Below are positions 6,790-16,800 of a DNA stretch of 46,294 nt, piece after piece (within the stretch, counting starts at the first letter, position 1; every line of letters starts with the position of its first letter). Made by a program: the position numbers and the translations under genes. Source of the DNA: Planctomycetaceae bacterium (GTDB taxonomy: Bacteria; Planctomycetota; Planctomycetia; Pirellulales; Thermoguttaceae). The stretch lies in contig JAISLW010000148.1 in the NCBI GenBank assembly GCA_031277105.1, forward strand, positions 1-46,294, in the 5' to 3' direction. The notes beneath the pieces were generated by a model. It saw only the letters and a list, made by a program, of their open reading frames with translations, was not told where the DNA came from and searched no databases.

Positions 6790-9591
6790 GTGAAGATTAC
6801 AAGTGCGAAAAGTTATAGTTTTGTTTGTGGATCAGATTGTATTTTGGGAATTATAGTTTTGGGTTATCGTTATATTTTTTTAATTTTTGTTTTATTTTTT
6901 TATTTTAATGGCGGCGTTCCTGGCTTCAGGGATGGTTCTCATTTTTATCGTCCTTTATTTTTTTATATTTGCGATGAGCTTAATTTTGGGCGTTTTCCTT
7001 TTTGGGATCCGTATGAGAATCTTGGTCAACCGCTTGCGGGTAATCCTACGTCTCTTTGTTTTTATCCTTTAACTATTTTAGCGATTTCCGCTACAAGGTT
7101 TGGTTTAAATTATGATTATGCGTATTCGTTTTTTGTTGCGTTTCATATTTTGTTTGCGGGGTTTACTTGTTATCGATTTATTCTTGTTAATCGTTTTTCT
7201 GGCGGTTCTGCTGTTTTTGGCGGTTTGAGTTATTCGCTTGGCGGCGTTGTGATTTTCAATTGGAATAATTTACCTTTTCTCATCGGCGCCGCATGGTTGC
7301 CTGAAGTATTGCGTCAGGCAAAAATTATTCTTGATAAAAATTACTCATCGTGTAATCTTGATGTCGCCGTTGTTGCCGCCGCAAATTTGACGGCGGATAA
7401 ATTGGATAAATTATCGTACAAAAATTCAAAAAATATTCATATTAACATTATCGGACTCGCAATTTCACTAGCAATGATAATACTTGGCGGCGATCCGCAG
7501 TTGGCGTATAACGTTATAATTTGCATTGTTATTATTATTTTTTTTTCGTTCAAATATAATTTTTTACAACAACTAGCGTTTGAAATTCGGCAATGCAAGA
7601 GCGTCAAAGTTTGCATTCTGGTATTTTTGCGGGCGGCGGTGAATTGCAAATTTATGTTTATGTTTAAGCGGTTTCAAACGTTTGTTTATTTTTTCTTTGC
7701 CGGCATATTAGCGTTTATGTTTGCGGCTGTTCAAATTTTACCCGCAATTGAATTTTGGCAATTATCCGATAGAACGCTTGTCGAACATGCCGTTTCAATT
7801 GATCGTTTTTCATTTCATCCGTTGCGTATTTTTGAGTTCCTATTTACGGGCATAAGCGGCAAACTATTTCCCGTCAACGCCGGATTGTCCGCCGCAATCT
7901 TAAACGAAAAAAATCCCTGGACGCCGTCGGTTTATGCCGGATTATTGCCGGCGCTTTTTGCATTATGCGCCGTTATTTCGTGCGGCGTCGTATCTTTCAA
8001 CGCAATCCGGCGCCGCTTGTTTGGCGTAAAAAATAGATACAAAACGTCTATCGCAATATTCGTAATTTTAATAATTTTTTTACTTGCAAGTTTCGGTAAT
8101 AATTTTTTTGTTTATCGTTTATTGCAAAAATTACCCGTTTACGATTCTTTCAGGTATCCTTCAAAAACGCTTGTTTTAGCGGCGTTAGCGTTATCTTTTT
8201 TTGCCGCCGCCGGATTTGATACGTTTAGACTTAACAAACGATTTGCCAATTTCGTCGTTATAATGATGCGAATTATCGTTACGATATATCTTGCGTTTAC
8301 AATTTTGATTTGTTGTTACGGTTGCCCGACAATTGCGTCTCATCCGTTGTTCGGCGAATTTGACGGTAATCTTGCAAAAAGTAATCAGATTAAATCAATA
8401 ATTATCGTTACAATAATTTGGATTTTACTTGAATGTATTTATCGTTACAATTTTATTGCCGGTTGTAATAAATTGCGATTATGTTTTATGCGAAGTATAA
8501 CGGGTTGGAGTTTGGTAATTATTCTTACTGTCGATCTTTTTATTAGCAATTCATGGTTAATGATTTCATCGCCGTTTGGGAATAACATCATAAAATCGGC
8601 GCTTTTACAAATAATTGAGACTGATAACAGATTAAACGTTACAAAAATTCTTTCGGATAAAAATAATGAAGACGGATTAAACGTTACAAAAATTCATTCG
8701 GATAAAAAGAATAAAGACGGATTAAACGTTACCGAAATTCATTCGGATAAAAATAATAAACGATTTGCCCAGAATGATAAACAAAACGATAAACAAAATC
8801 ATTCTATTCATCATTCGTTTCAATTGCCGCCGGTTCGTATTTATCGCGAGTACGGGTTGGGTTATCCGTTATGTTTTTTGCGGGAGTCGTCGTCGAATCG
8901 ATTTGAGGAAATTATTAACTGGGAAGAATTGACGTTGTATCCGCGTTATTCGTTGGCGTTGCGGGTTGGGGCGGTCAATGTTCGCGGGACGATGATGCAG
9001 AAGGATTATTATTTGGCAATGACTCAGATTGCGACGGAATGTAAAACGGCAATAAAAAAGACCGAAAAACAAAACGGCGCCGGATTATTTGAACGTCATT
9101 TGGAACAACTCGGCGTAAAATATATTATTGCAAAACGCGATTATTTTGACGCTAATTCCGATTTCAACGCTGACAAAATAATTATCGATTCAAAAAATCA
9201 CGGCGGCGACGTTAGCAAATATTTAGACAATATTTCAATTTGGAAATTAAGGAATCCTGCAACGCATAATTATATTTTATACGAGCCGAATCGGATTGTG
9301 TTTGACGTTGAGATTAGCGGTCAATCAGAAACGATAATTCTTGCGGAACAATATTGGCCGGGTTGGCGTGCATTTGACGGCGATGTTGAAATTCCGGTGA
9401 AAGTTGCCCGTAAAATTTTTCGCGCCGTTGAATTAAAAGAAGGCAAACACCGCATAATAATGATTTACGATCCGCCGCTAATTAAAATCGGATCGCTAAT
9501 TACAATCGCCGCAATCATAATTACAATAGGCGTCATATACTGCTTGTCCTTGAAATTCAGCGTTTTCGGACGGCAGGTTTTGACGCTTTGA
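6790..9591 (+). CDS. YfhO-like multi-TM membrane protein
   Basis: FRDGSHFYRPLFFYICDELNFGRFPFWDPYENLGQPLAGNPTSLCFYPLT and many TM helices; C-terminal EQYWPGWRAFDGD. GTG start at 6790 lies in a family B repeat end. Confidence 0.85.
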   Translation: MKITSAKSYSFVCGSDCILGIIVLGYRYIFLIFVLFFYFNGGVPGFRDGSHFYRPLFFYICDELNFGRFPFWDPYENLGQPLAGNPTSLCFYPLTILAISATRFGLNYDYAYSFFVAFHILFAGFTCYRFILVNRFSGGSAVFGGLSYSLGGVVIFNWNNLPFLIGAAWLPEVLRQAKIILDKNYSSCNLDVAVVAAANLTADKLDKLSYKNSKNIHINIIGLAISLAMIILGGDPQLAYNVIICIVIIIFFSFKYNFLQQLAFEIRQCKSVKVCILVFLRAAVNCKFMFMFKRFQTFVYFFFAGILAFMFAAVQILPAIEFWQLSDRTLVEHAVSIDRFSFHPLRIFEFLFTGISGKLFPVNAGLSAAILNEKNPWTPSVYAGLLPALFALCAVISCGVVSFNAIRRRLFGVKNRYKTSIAIFVILIIFLLASFGNNFFVYRLLQKLPVYDSFRYPSKTLVLAALALSFFAAAGFDTFRLNKRFANFVVIMMRIIVTIYLAFTILICCYGCPTIASHPLFGEFDGNLAKSNQIKSIIIVTIIWILLECIYRYNFIAGCNKLRLCFMRSITGWSLVIILTVDLFISNSWLMISSPFGNNIIKSALLQIIETDNRLNVTKILSDKNNEDGLNVTKIHSDKKNKDGLNVTEIHSDKNNKRFAQNDKQNDKQNHSIHHSFQLPPVRIYREYGLGYPLCFLRESSSNRFEEIINWEELTLYPRYSLALRVGAVNVRGTMMQKDYYLAMTQIATECKTAIKKTEKQNGAGLFERHLEQLGVKYIIAKRDYFDANSDFNADKIIIDSKNHGGDVSKYLDNISIWKLRNPATHNYILYEPNRIVFDVEISGQSETIILAEQYWPGWRAFDGDVEIPVKVARKIFRAVELKEGKHRIIMIYDPPLIKIGSLITIAAIIITIGVIYCLSLKFSVFGRQVLTL
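8629..8760 (+). repeat. 45-bp in-frame tandem repeat (3 units) inside the YfhO-like CDS
   Basis: GGATTAAACGTTACAAAAATTCATTCGGATAAAAAGAATAAAGAC; protein (G)LNVTKIHSDKKNKD x3. Confidence 0.88.
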
Positions 9592-9659
9592 CAATTTTTG
9601 AGGGACAAGTGAGACATGAGGGACAAGTGGGACAATTTTTTTTATAACAAAAAATTGAG

Positions 9660-9905
9660 AAGGAATGCAGGCGTCTCGCTTGCACTTTGCCACAAGGCAA
9701 ACCAAAAGGCTGTTGAGATATTAAACCTTGCTCATTAGCGGTTGAGTACAACCGCATGCAGGCGAGACGCCCGCGATCCTGTGATGCAGGCGTTTCGCCT
9801 GTGAACCTGAAGGAACACAGACAAAATGCCTGCGATCCTGAAATGCAGGCATTTCGCCCGCGATCCCTAAATGCAGGCGTCTCGTCTGCGATCCTTTTGC
9901 CGATT
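9660..9905. repeat. Family G GC-rich palindrome cluster
   Basis: Repeated ATGCAGGCGTCTCGCCTGCGATCCT-type units and GCGGTTGAGTACAACCGC hairpin (9738-9755). Confidence 0.8.
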
Positions 9906-9963
9906 TTTTGTAACAAAAAATCGTTCTCTAAATTTCTAAAAAACTACTCCTGCTCCATCGCCC

Positions 9964-10644
9964 TTAAAATCTATCGCTTAAATTTCCGTGAACGGTTATT
10001 ATTTTTTTTCTTATAATTTTTTCGATTTCGTCTGGCGTAGCGGTTGCGTTGATTATGGCGTATGACGGATTTTTTTTTGCGTATTCTAAAAAACCGTTTC
10101 GTACTTTTTTGTGATATTCTTCACCTTTGCGTTCCATTCTGTCTTTTACTCTGTTGCCAATTCTTTTTATACTCTCCTCATAAGGTATATCCAAAATTAT
10201 TCCAACGTCCGGCGTTATTCCTAATGTTGCAATATTACCAGTGAACTCAATTGCTTCAATTGGAACTCCACCCGCATAACCTTGATATACAATACTCGAA
10301 ATCAGAAATCTGTCAGAAATAACATCTTTTCCCGCCAAGATTGCCGGTTTAATTACTTCGTTGACAAGTTGCGCCCGCGACGCCATAAACAAAAACATCT
10401 CTGATACGTCGCAAATACACAATTCATCGCCGCAATTATTTTTATTATTTTCGTTACTGATATTGTTTTTTTCGTTTTCATTATTATTGCCCAAGACGAT
10501 TTTTCGTATCTTATCCCCTAACTGCGTTCCGCCAGGCTCGCGACACAAAATCACTTCACGTCCTATTGATCGTAACCAATCTCCAAGTCTTTTTTGCTGT
10601 GTTGTTTTCCCACACCCATCGCCGCCGTCAAGCGTTATAAACAT
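9964..10644 (-). CDS. tmk: Thymidylate kinase
   Basis: MFITLDGGDGCGKTTQQKRL, CREPGGTQLGDKIR, DVISDRFLISSIVYQG. Start placed at 10644. Confidence 0.92.
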   Translation of the reverse strand: MFITLDGGDGCGKTTQQKRLGDWLRSIGREVILCREPGGTQLGDKIRKIVLGNNNENEKNNISNENNKNNCGDELCICDVSEMFLFMASRAQLVNEVIKPAILAGKDVISDRFLISSIVYQGYAGGVPIEAIEFTGNIATLGITPDVGIILDIPYEESIKRIGNRVKDRMERKGEEYHKKVRNGFLEYAKKNPSYAIINATATPDEIEKIIRKKIITVHGNLSDRF

Positions 10645-10753
10645 AATTTTATTCCTCGATTTCTTGTAACCGTTCACGGAAATTTAATTCGGAATTATTT
10701 TTTAAAGTGTAACTATTCAGTAGTATCCTTAATGATAATTTTGTTTTTTGATG

Positions 10754-10858
10754 TTTAAACTGTTCGCACTTGAGTTTTCGTTTACCTTCGCCTGCCTAGA
10801 TTTCAGACGGCAGGCTTTGACGCTTTTAAATCGCTGAAATTCAAGTACGATCTGTATA
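10754..10858 (+). repeat. Family A copy
   Basis: TTTAAACTGTTCGCACTTGAG...TTCAAGTACGATCTGTATA. Confidence 0.86.
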
Positions 10859-10954
10859 TACTATGCACACTTTAAAATGCGTTTTTTAAAAAATTCTCTA
10901 CTCAATAGTTGCGCGTATTTTTTAAAACCGCAATTTAAAGTAGGAGTAGTATAA
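10858..10954. repeat. Family H element, short derivative
   Basis: TATACTATGCACACTTTAAAATGCGTTTTTT...AAAACCGCAATTTAAAGTAGGAGTAGTATA. Confidence 0.7.
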
Positions 10955-11044
10955 ACGCAAACTTAAATACGAACAGTTTAATAAGTCTCCCCTTACTTTT
11001 TGTTTAATGACTGATATAATTTTTCGCCGATATTGACCGAAATT

Positions 11045-11140
11045 TTAAACTGTTCTTACTTGAATTTACGTTTGCAGCCGCCTGCCGCCCGAAAAGTAGG
11101 CAGACGAAGGTAAACGCAAGTTCAAGTAAGAATAGTTTAG
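11045..11140 (+). repeat. Family A copy, divergent
   Basis: TTTAAACTGTTCTTACTTGAATTTACG...GGTAAACGCAAGTTCAAGTAAGAATAGTTTA. Confidence 0.78.
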
Positions 11141-11197
11141 AATTTCCTTAAAACATAACCAAAAATTTTTTGAAATAAAATTAGGAGTAAAATTGAA

Positions 11198-12553
11198 ATG
11201 AGTTATCTTGCCAGTCCCAAATTGCCCAATACGAAAATAAAAAAAGTCGCCATACTTTTTTCCGGCGGTCCAGCGCCGACGGCGAATTCAGTTATTGGCA
11301 GTATTGCGATCTGTTTTGCCCGTGCCGGTATTGAAGTTTACGGTATGAAAAACGGCTACACGCACTTAATTGACTTCAAAGACGGAAATAAACTCGTTGA
11401 AAACGAACATTATATACGTCTTGATAAATGTATAGAAGAGGGTTTGCGCACATCGCGCGGAATTATAATTGGAACGGCTCGCGCTAATCCGGGTAAATTA
11501 CTAAAACAACCCGCCGATTTAACAGACCCGCAAAAGATCGAACCATTGCTAAACGTTCACCGCGCGCTTAAATCGCTTGATATTGACGCACTAATCTCAA
11601 TTGGCGGCGACGATACGCTCACAACAGCGGCAAAATTTAAATTAGTCGTCGATAACTTGCCCAAAACCGAAAAACAAATCAGCATTATCCACTTGCCCAA
11701 AACTATCGACAACGACTACAAAGGAATAGATTTTACTTTTGGATATTTTACGGCAGTTGAGATGCTGGCGCTTGAAACGCGTAATTTACTTGCCGATTCC
11801 GAAGCGACCGGCGCAGGTTACATTTCGCAAGTTATGGGTAGAAAAGCCGCATGGCTAGCATACGGCGCCGCTATCGCAGGAGAAGCAAGTTTAGTAATCG
11901 GATTAGAAGATATACACAAATCATGGTACTACAACGAACCAATCATCGACCCTGAATCCGGTAAAGAATTAAAAAACGAAAAAAATGAAACCTTACAACG
12001 CAATGTTATCGATATTAGCAAAATCGTCGAAAGATGCGTCGATGTAATCCAAGCCCGCGAAAAAGAAGGTAAAAACTCATTCGTCGCTATCGTCTCCGAA
12101 GGTATCGCCGAATTTTTGCCATTGTCTGAAATCAGAATGTGCTGCTCCGATGATGAATATAAATCACTTAAACCCGATACATTCGGACACTTCCCCGTCT
12201 CACAACTCAAATATAGCAGCCGACTCGGACGACTTATTTCAGACGAATACAAAAAACGCACCGGTAAATCCAAAAAAATGGTCGGCTTGCAATTCGGATA
12301 CGAAGTACGTTGCAACCAACCCACAGCATACGACGTAATTCTTGGAAGCCAAATCGGTTTCGGAGGATACCGCGCAATCGCAGAACTCGGAAAAAACGGA
12401 ATCATGGTATCTGTAGGAAATACAATGGACATAACTTACCCGACTTTCGAAGAACTAATCGACATGAATAAATTACGCGCATACGAAAGACCAATACAAG
12501 TCGGAAGCGATATACATAACCTAGCAAGATACCTCGAAGCATGGGTAAAATAA
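11198..12553 (+). CDS. 6-phosphofructokinase, probably pyrophosphate-dependent
   Basis: LFSGGPAPTANSVIG, SIGGDDTLTTA (GGDDT typical of PPi-type), LPKTIDNDYKG. Confidence 0.85.
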   Translation: MSYLASPKLPNTKIKKVAILFSGGPAPTANSVIGSIAICFARAGIEVYGMKNGYTHLIDFKDGNKLVENEHYIRLDKCIEEGLRTSRGIIIGTARANPGKLLKQPADLTDPQKIEPLLNVHRALKSLDIDALISIGGDDTLTTAAKFKLVVDNLPKTEKQISIIHLPKTIDNDYKGIDFTFGYFTAVEMLALETRNLLADSEATGAGYISQVMGRKAAWLAYGAAIAGEASLVIGLEDIHKSWYYNEPIIDPESGKELKNEKNETLQRNVIDISKIVERCVDVIQAREKEGKNSFVAIVSEGIAEFLPLSEIRMCCSDDEYKSLKPDTFGHFPVSQLKYSSRLGRLISDEYKKRTGKSKKMVGLQFGYEVRCNQPTAYDVILGSQIGFGGYRAIAELGKNGIMVSVGNTMDITYPTFEELIDMNKLRAYERPIQVGSDIHNLARYLEAWVK

Positions 12554-12801
12554 AAAAGTTTAAAATAAAAGAAAACGTAAAATTGCACTTGCAGGTAGGT
12601 AAGCCAATCGCCGCCCGCCTGCAAGTCGCCCCAAAAAATAGTTTTCAAATACAACGCCAAAACGAATTTTAAACTGATAATTATAATAAAATAACCAAAT
12701 AGTTCTCATTATCTAAGTGTCTGCATTGTGTCGATAATGTAATAATTAAAAGTTACAATATTTACAGATTAACAAATAACAATCAACCTAAATAAAATCC
12801 A

Positions 12802-13530
12802 ATGCCAAATACAACCAAAAAAAATCATATTGCAACTAATTATATTACAAAAAATAGAAGCAAACTAATTAAAAGTAAACTACGCAACAAAAAACCTAAA
12901 TGGTTAATAAAATTCGTCGCCGAAACCAGACGAGCAATCGCCGAAACTAACGAAACAATAACAAAAAATAACGAAGAAATAAAAAAATCATTTGCAGAAG
13001 TTAATTCTACAATAGATAAACACAGCGTAGCAATTGATAGACTCCATGAAGATATGGTGGAACTCAAAACGTCATTTAAGGAAATGTCGAAGCAGATTGG
13101 CAGTTTGCACAATAGTTTTGGTAAATTTACGGAGTCTCTGTTATTGCCGGGTGTTACGATGACGCTTAGCAAGTGCGGTTATAATTTTGGGCGTATTGAT
13201 TATAACATACCGATTTGGGACGAGAGCGGGCGTATGGTTAGCGAAATTGACATGATGCTTAGCGACGGCGTAACGTTTGCGGTCGTCGAAGTAAAAATGA
13301 CTGTACGAGAAGATGATATTGAGCATCATATTAATCGAATGAAATTGTTACGGAAATATTTAGAAGGTCGCGGAGTTATGCCGAAATCAATTATTGGCGT
13401 TATGCTTGGAATTATATTTCCGGACAGTGTAATCAAGGCGGTTTGCGATGCGGGATTATATGCGATAAGTCAAAATGGCATCGAGTTACATTTGGTTGTG
13501 CCTTATGATTTTAAACCGCACGAATTTTAA
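12802..13530 (+). CDS. Coiled-coil protein with C-terminal PD-(D/E)XK nuclease-like domain
   Basis: Coiled coil (RRAIAETNETITKNNEEIKKSFAEVNSTI...) followed by EIDMMLSDGVTFAVVEVKMT, an (E)xD...ExK core. Confidence 0.65.
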   Translation: MPNTTKKNHIATNYITKNRSKLIKSKLRNKKPKWLIKFVAETRRAIAETNETITKNNEEIKKSFAEVNSTIDKHSVAIDRLHEDMVELKTSFKEMSKQIGSLHNSFGKFTESLLLPGVTMTLSKCGYNFGRIDYNIPIWDESGRMVSEIDMMLSDGVTFAVVEVKMTVREDDIEHHINRMKLLRKYLEGRGVMPKSIIGVMLGIIFPDSVIKAVCDAGLYAISQNGIELHLVVPYDFKPHEF

Positions 13531-13631
13531 ATCGACCCCAACTTAAATTGCGGGTAATCGCTCACGAATTACCCTTTCGACAAAATTGCATATCAGAGTT
13601 TTTTTAGTAACTGGTGCGGCAAGAAGGATAT

Positions 13632-13734
13632 TAAACTGTTCGTACTCGAGTTTTCGTTTACCTTCGCCTGCCCAGTTTTCGGACGGCAGGTTTTGACGCT
13701 TTTAAATCGCTGAAATTCAAGTACGATCTGTATA
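13632..13734 (+). repeat. Family A copy
   Basis: TTAAACTGTTCGTACTCGAG...GAAATTCAAGTACGATCTGTATA. Confidence 0.86.
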
Positions 13735-13772
13735 GAGACGATTTTTGTTACAAAAATAATTTATATTCTGCT

Positions 13773-13821
13773 ATACTGCTCGTATTTGAAATTCACTGAA
13801 CTTCAAGTATGAACAGGTCTA
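13773..13821. repeat. Family A internal-deletion derivative
   Basis: TATACTGCTCGTATTTGAAATTCACTGAACTTCAAGTATGAACAG: both ends, no GC-rich core. Confidence 0.7.
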
Positions 13822-13895
13822 GATAATGAATTTTGGCGGCGTTTTTTTAAAAAACATCTCTTTTCTTTTTTTTGGAAAATTGTTAATATTCCGCA

Positions 13896-16800
13896 ATGTT
13901 ACCTAATAATCCTAAAGTGGGCGTTACGGATAAATCTATACTTGCCCGTCCTATAGCCGGAATAACCAGAGTGTGTTGCCGAAATCCTGTTTCGGTGATA
14001 GCGTTATCTGTATTTATTGCTTTATTTTGTATTTATTGGACTTATGAGTATCTTGGATTTAAGATGAGTCGCCTTGATTTAATTAATCCTAATAGTAGTT
14101 TTAATCGGCTTTGGCTTGACTATATTGAGGAGTTTGGCGACAACAATGAAGTAACTATTGTAATTGAGGGTCAAGGTAATGCCGAGGTTATTCCTGTTCT
14201 GGAATCGCTTGCTGATGAAATCGCAAATTATCCGCAACTTTTCAACGGCGTACTTCACGGCGTAAATATTTCCAGCATACGATCAAAGGGATTGCATTAT
14301 GTGCCGAATCGGGAACTTGAACAGATAAATCAATTTGTAACTGAATCGCAAAAAATCACGCAAAATAATTGGGACCAACTCAGCATTAACAAGATGCTTG
14401 ATGCGATTACGCAGAGACTGCAACACGATACTGATCCGCATGTTTTAGTAAAAACGTTGTATGAACTTGACGCCTTTTCTAATAGTTTGGCGAAACAATT
14501 TGATCCGAATCCTTCTTATGGTTCGCCTTGGGCGCCGACGCAGAATATTCAGGCTTCGGTTCCTGATCTTATTGCGGCATGTACGCAGGACAACACGAGT
14601 TATTTACTTTTTCCTACGCAGAGCGGCGTAATTGGATTTGTGTTGTTAAAGTTAGTCAATTTGGATAAAACGCAGATTGCTCAAGGCACGGAATCTATTG
14701 CAAAGTTACGTGAAATAATTAAGAACACGAAATCAAAATATCCGCAAATTGAAATCGGTTTAACGGGGATGCCTATTCTTGAGAATGACGAGATGCGTCT
14801 TAGTAACGAGTCGATGACGAAGGCGACTATACTTGCGTTTCTTGGTGTTGGCGCTGTTTTTATGGCGGGTTTTGGCGGTATTAGGCATCCGCTTGCGGGT
14901 ATGATTACGTTGCTTGTAGCTTTTGCGTGGACGATGGGTTATATTACTATTGTTATCGGGCATCTTAATATTTTGAGTATTTCGTTTGGGGCGATGTTAG
15001 TTGGTCTTGGCACGGATTTTAGTATGCATTATATTGCCCGTTATATTGAGTTGCGGGGTAAAAATTATTCTTGCGAGGATGCGCTTTATCAAACTGCGCG
15101 CGCTGTTGGTCCTGGTATTTTTATTGGCGCTTTGACTACGGCGGTTGCGTTTTTTATGGCGTCTTTTACTGAATTTATAGGCGTTGCCGAATTAGGTTTA
15201 ATTTCCGGCGGCGGGATTATTCTTTGTTTGCTTGCAACTTTGATTTTTTTTCCGGCGTTAATTACGGTAATGGACAAGAACAAGAATAGTGTTTCGAGTT
15301 ATCCGACGCCGGTAGATATTCGTTGCGCAACTAGACCGTTTACAAAGTTTCCTACGGCGACGTTAATTTTGACGGCGGCGCTAGTAATAATATGTTGTCT
15401 AGGCATAAAGAAAACAAGATACGATCACAACTTATTGAACTTGCAACCGGAAGGTTTAGAAAGTGTTGCGCTTGAAGAAAAATTATTGAAAATGGACGTT
15501 GAAAAGGGCGGGCGTAATGTCTGGTTTGCGTTATCGATTGCTGATAGTCGCGAGGAATTATTGTTGCGCAAAAAAATATTTGCTCAAAAGTATCCAGATA
15601 TTACGGTGGAGGAAATTGTCTCATGTTTTCCAAGCGAGGACAATGAAAAAATTCATTTAATAAGTCAACTTGCGGCGAGGCTGGAAAATTTACCGGAGCG
15701 TCCGCCGGAGATAGGCGTTGCTGATCCGTCTGTTATTGGCGGCGCTATTGAGCGTTTGCAAAATATCCTTGCCGCTCAAAATTCGCCTTTGAATCAGATG
15801 ATATTTAACCGGCATAAGTTCGGCAATAATTCATATAATCAAAATCAAAATACGAATAGTATTGACAAGGCGTTGGAACATTATGGTAATTCGATGCAAT
15901 TGGTGATAAAGCGGTTGAATGATATTCGGACTGCTATTAGGCGTATGCCGTTGGCTGAATATAAAATGCGTATTTCAATTTATCAAGCGGCAGTTGCGGG
16001 AGATTTGCTCACGAGATTGCGGAACTTGAAAGCCTGTTCAAATCCGCAACCGCCGACGATAAATGATTTGCCCGCATCTTTAGTTGAGCGGTTTGTAAGT
16101 CGCGGCGGCAAGCATTTGATGAGAATTTATTCGGTTGCGAATATTTGGGACATGGATGAGATGAAAAAATTTGTCGAAGCCGTCCGCGACGTCGATCCTA
16201 AAGCGACGGGCAGTCCGTTACAAACTTATGAATCGTCGCTGCAAATGCAACAAGGTTTTACGATGGCGGCGGCGTATGCGTTTATTGCTATTACGATTTT
16301 ATTGCTTATTGATTTTATGAATGTGCAACATACGATTGCGGCAATGTCGCCGATGTTGATTGGGTTTGCGATGATGTTTGGGATATTGGGGCATATTGAT
16401 ATTCCATTAAATCCTGCAAATTTGATTGTTTTGCCGTTAATATTGGGAATTGGAATTGACAGCGGCGTGCATATTATTCACGATTATCGTTCGCAACCTG
16501 GAAAGTATCAAATCACTGCCTCAACTGCTATCGCCGTATTAATAACGTCGTTGACGACGATTATTGGTTTTGGCAGTATGATGATTGCGTCGCATCGCGG
16601 ATTGCAGAGTCTGGGGCGGGTGTTAGTGATTGGAGTTGCGTGTTGTTTAATGACGTCGATTATTGCGTTGCCGGCGGCGCTGACATTATGGACAAGAAGA
16701 AGAAATGACAATAATAATAACACGCCAAATCCAGAAACAAAAATCTCATACGACCAATTTCATCACAACACGCAATTTAATAACAACGCTAAAAATCAAA

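Noticed and set aside
9660-9905. Possible CRISPR array
   Set aside because: Units are irregularly spaced, palindromic and permuted, with no constant spacer length and no cas genes.
9557-9916. 119-aa minus-strand ORF and similar Arg/Ala/Cys-rich ORFs (9756..10016, 32237..32491, 45915..46185)
   Set aside because: They translate family G repeats (ETPA/AFCLCSF peptides); no independent coding evidence.
11929-12432. 167-aa minus-strand ORF
   Set aside because: Antisense to the phosphofructokinase CDS, no domain.
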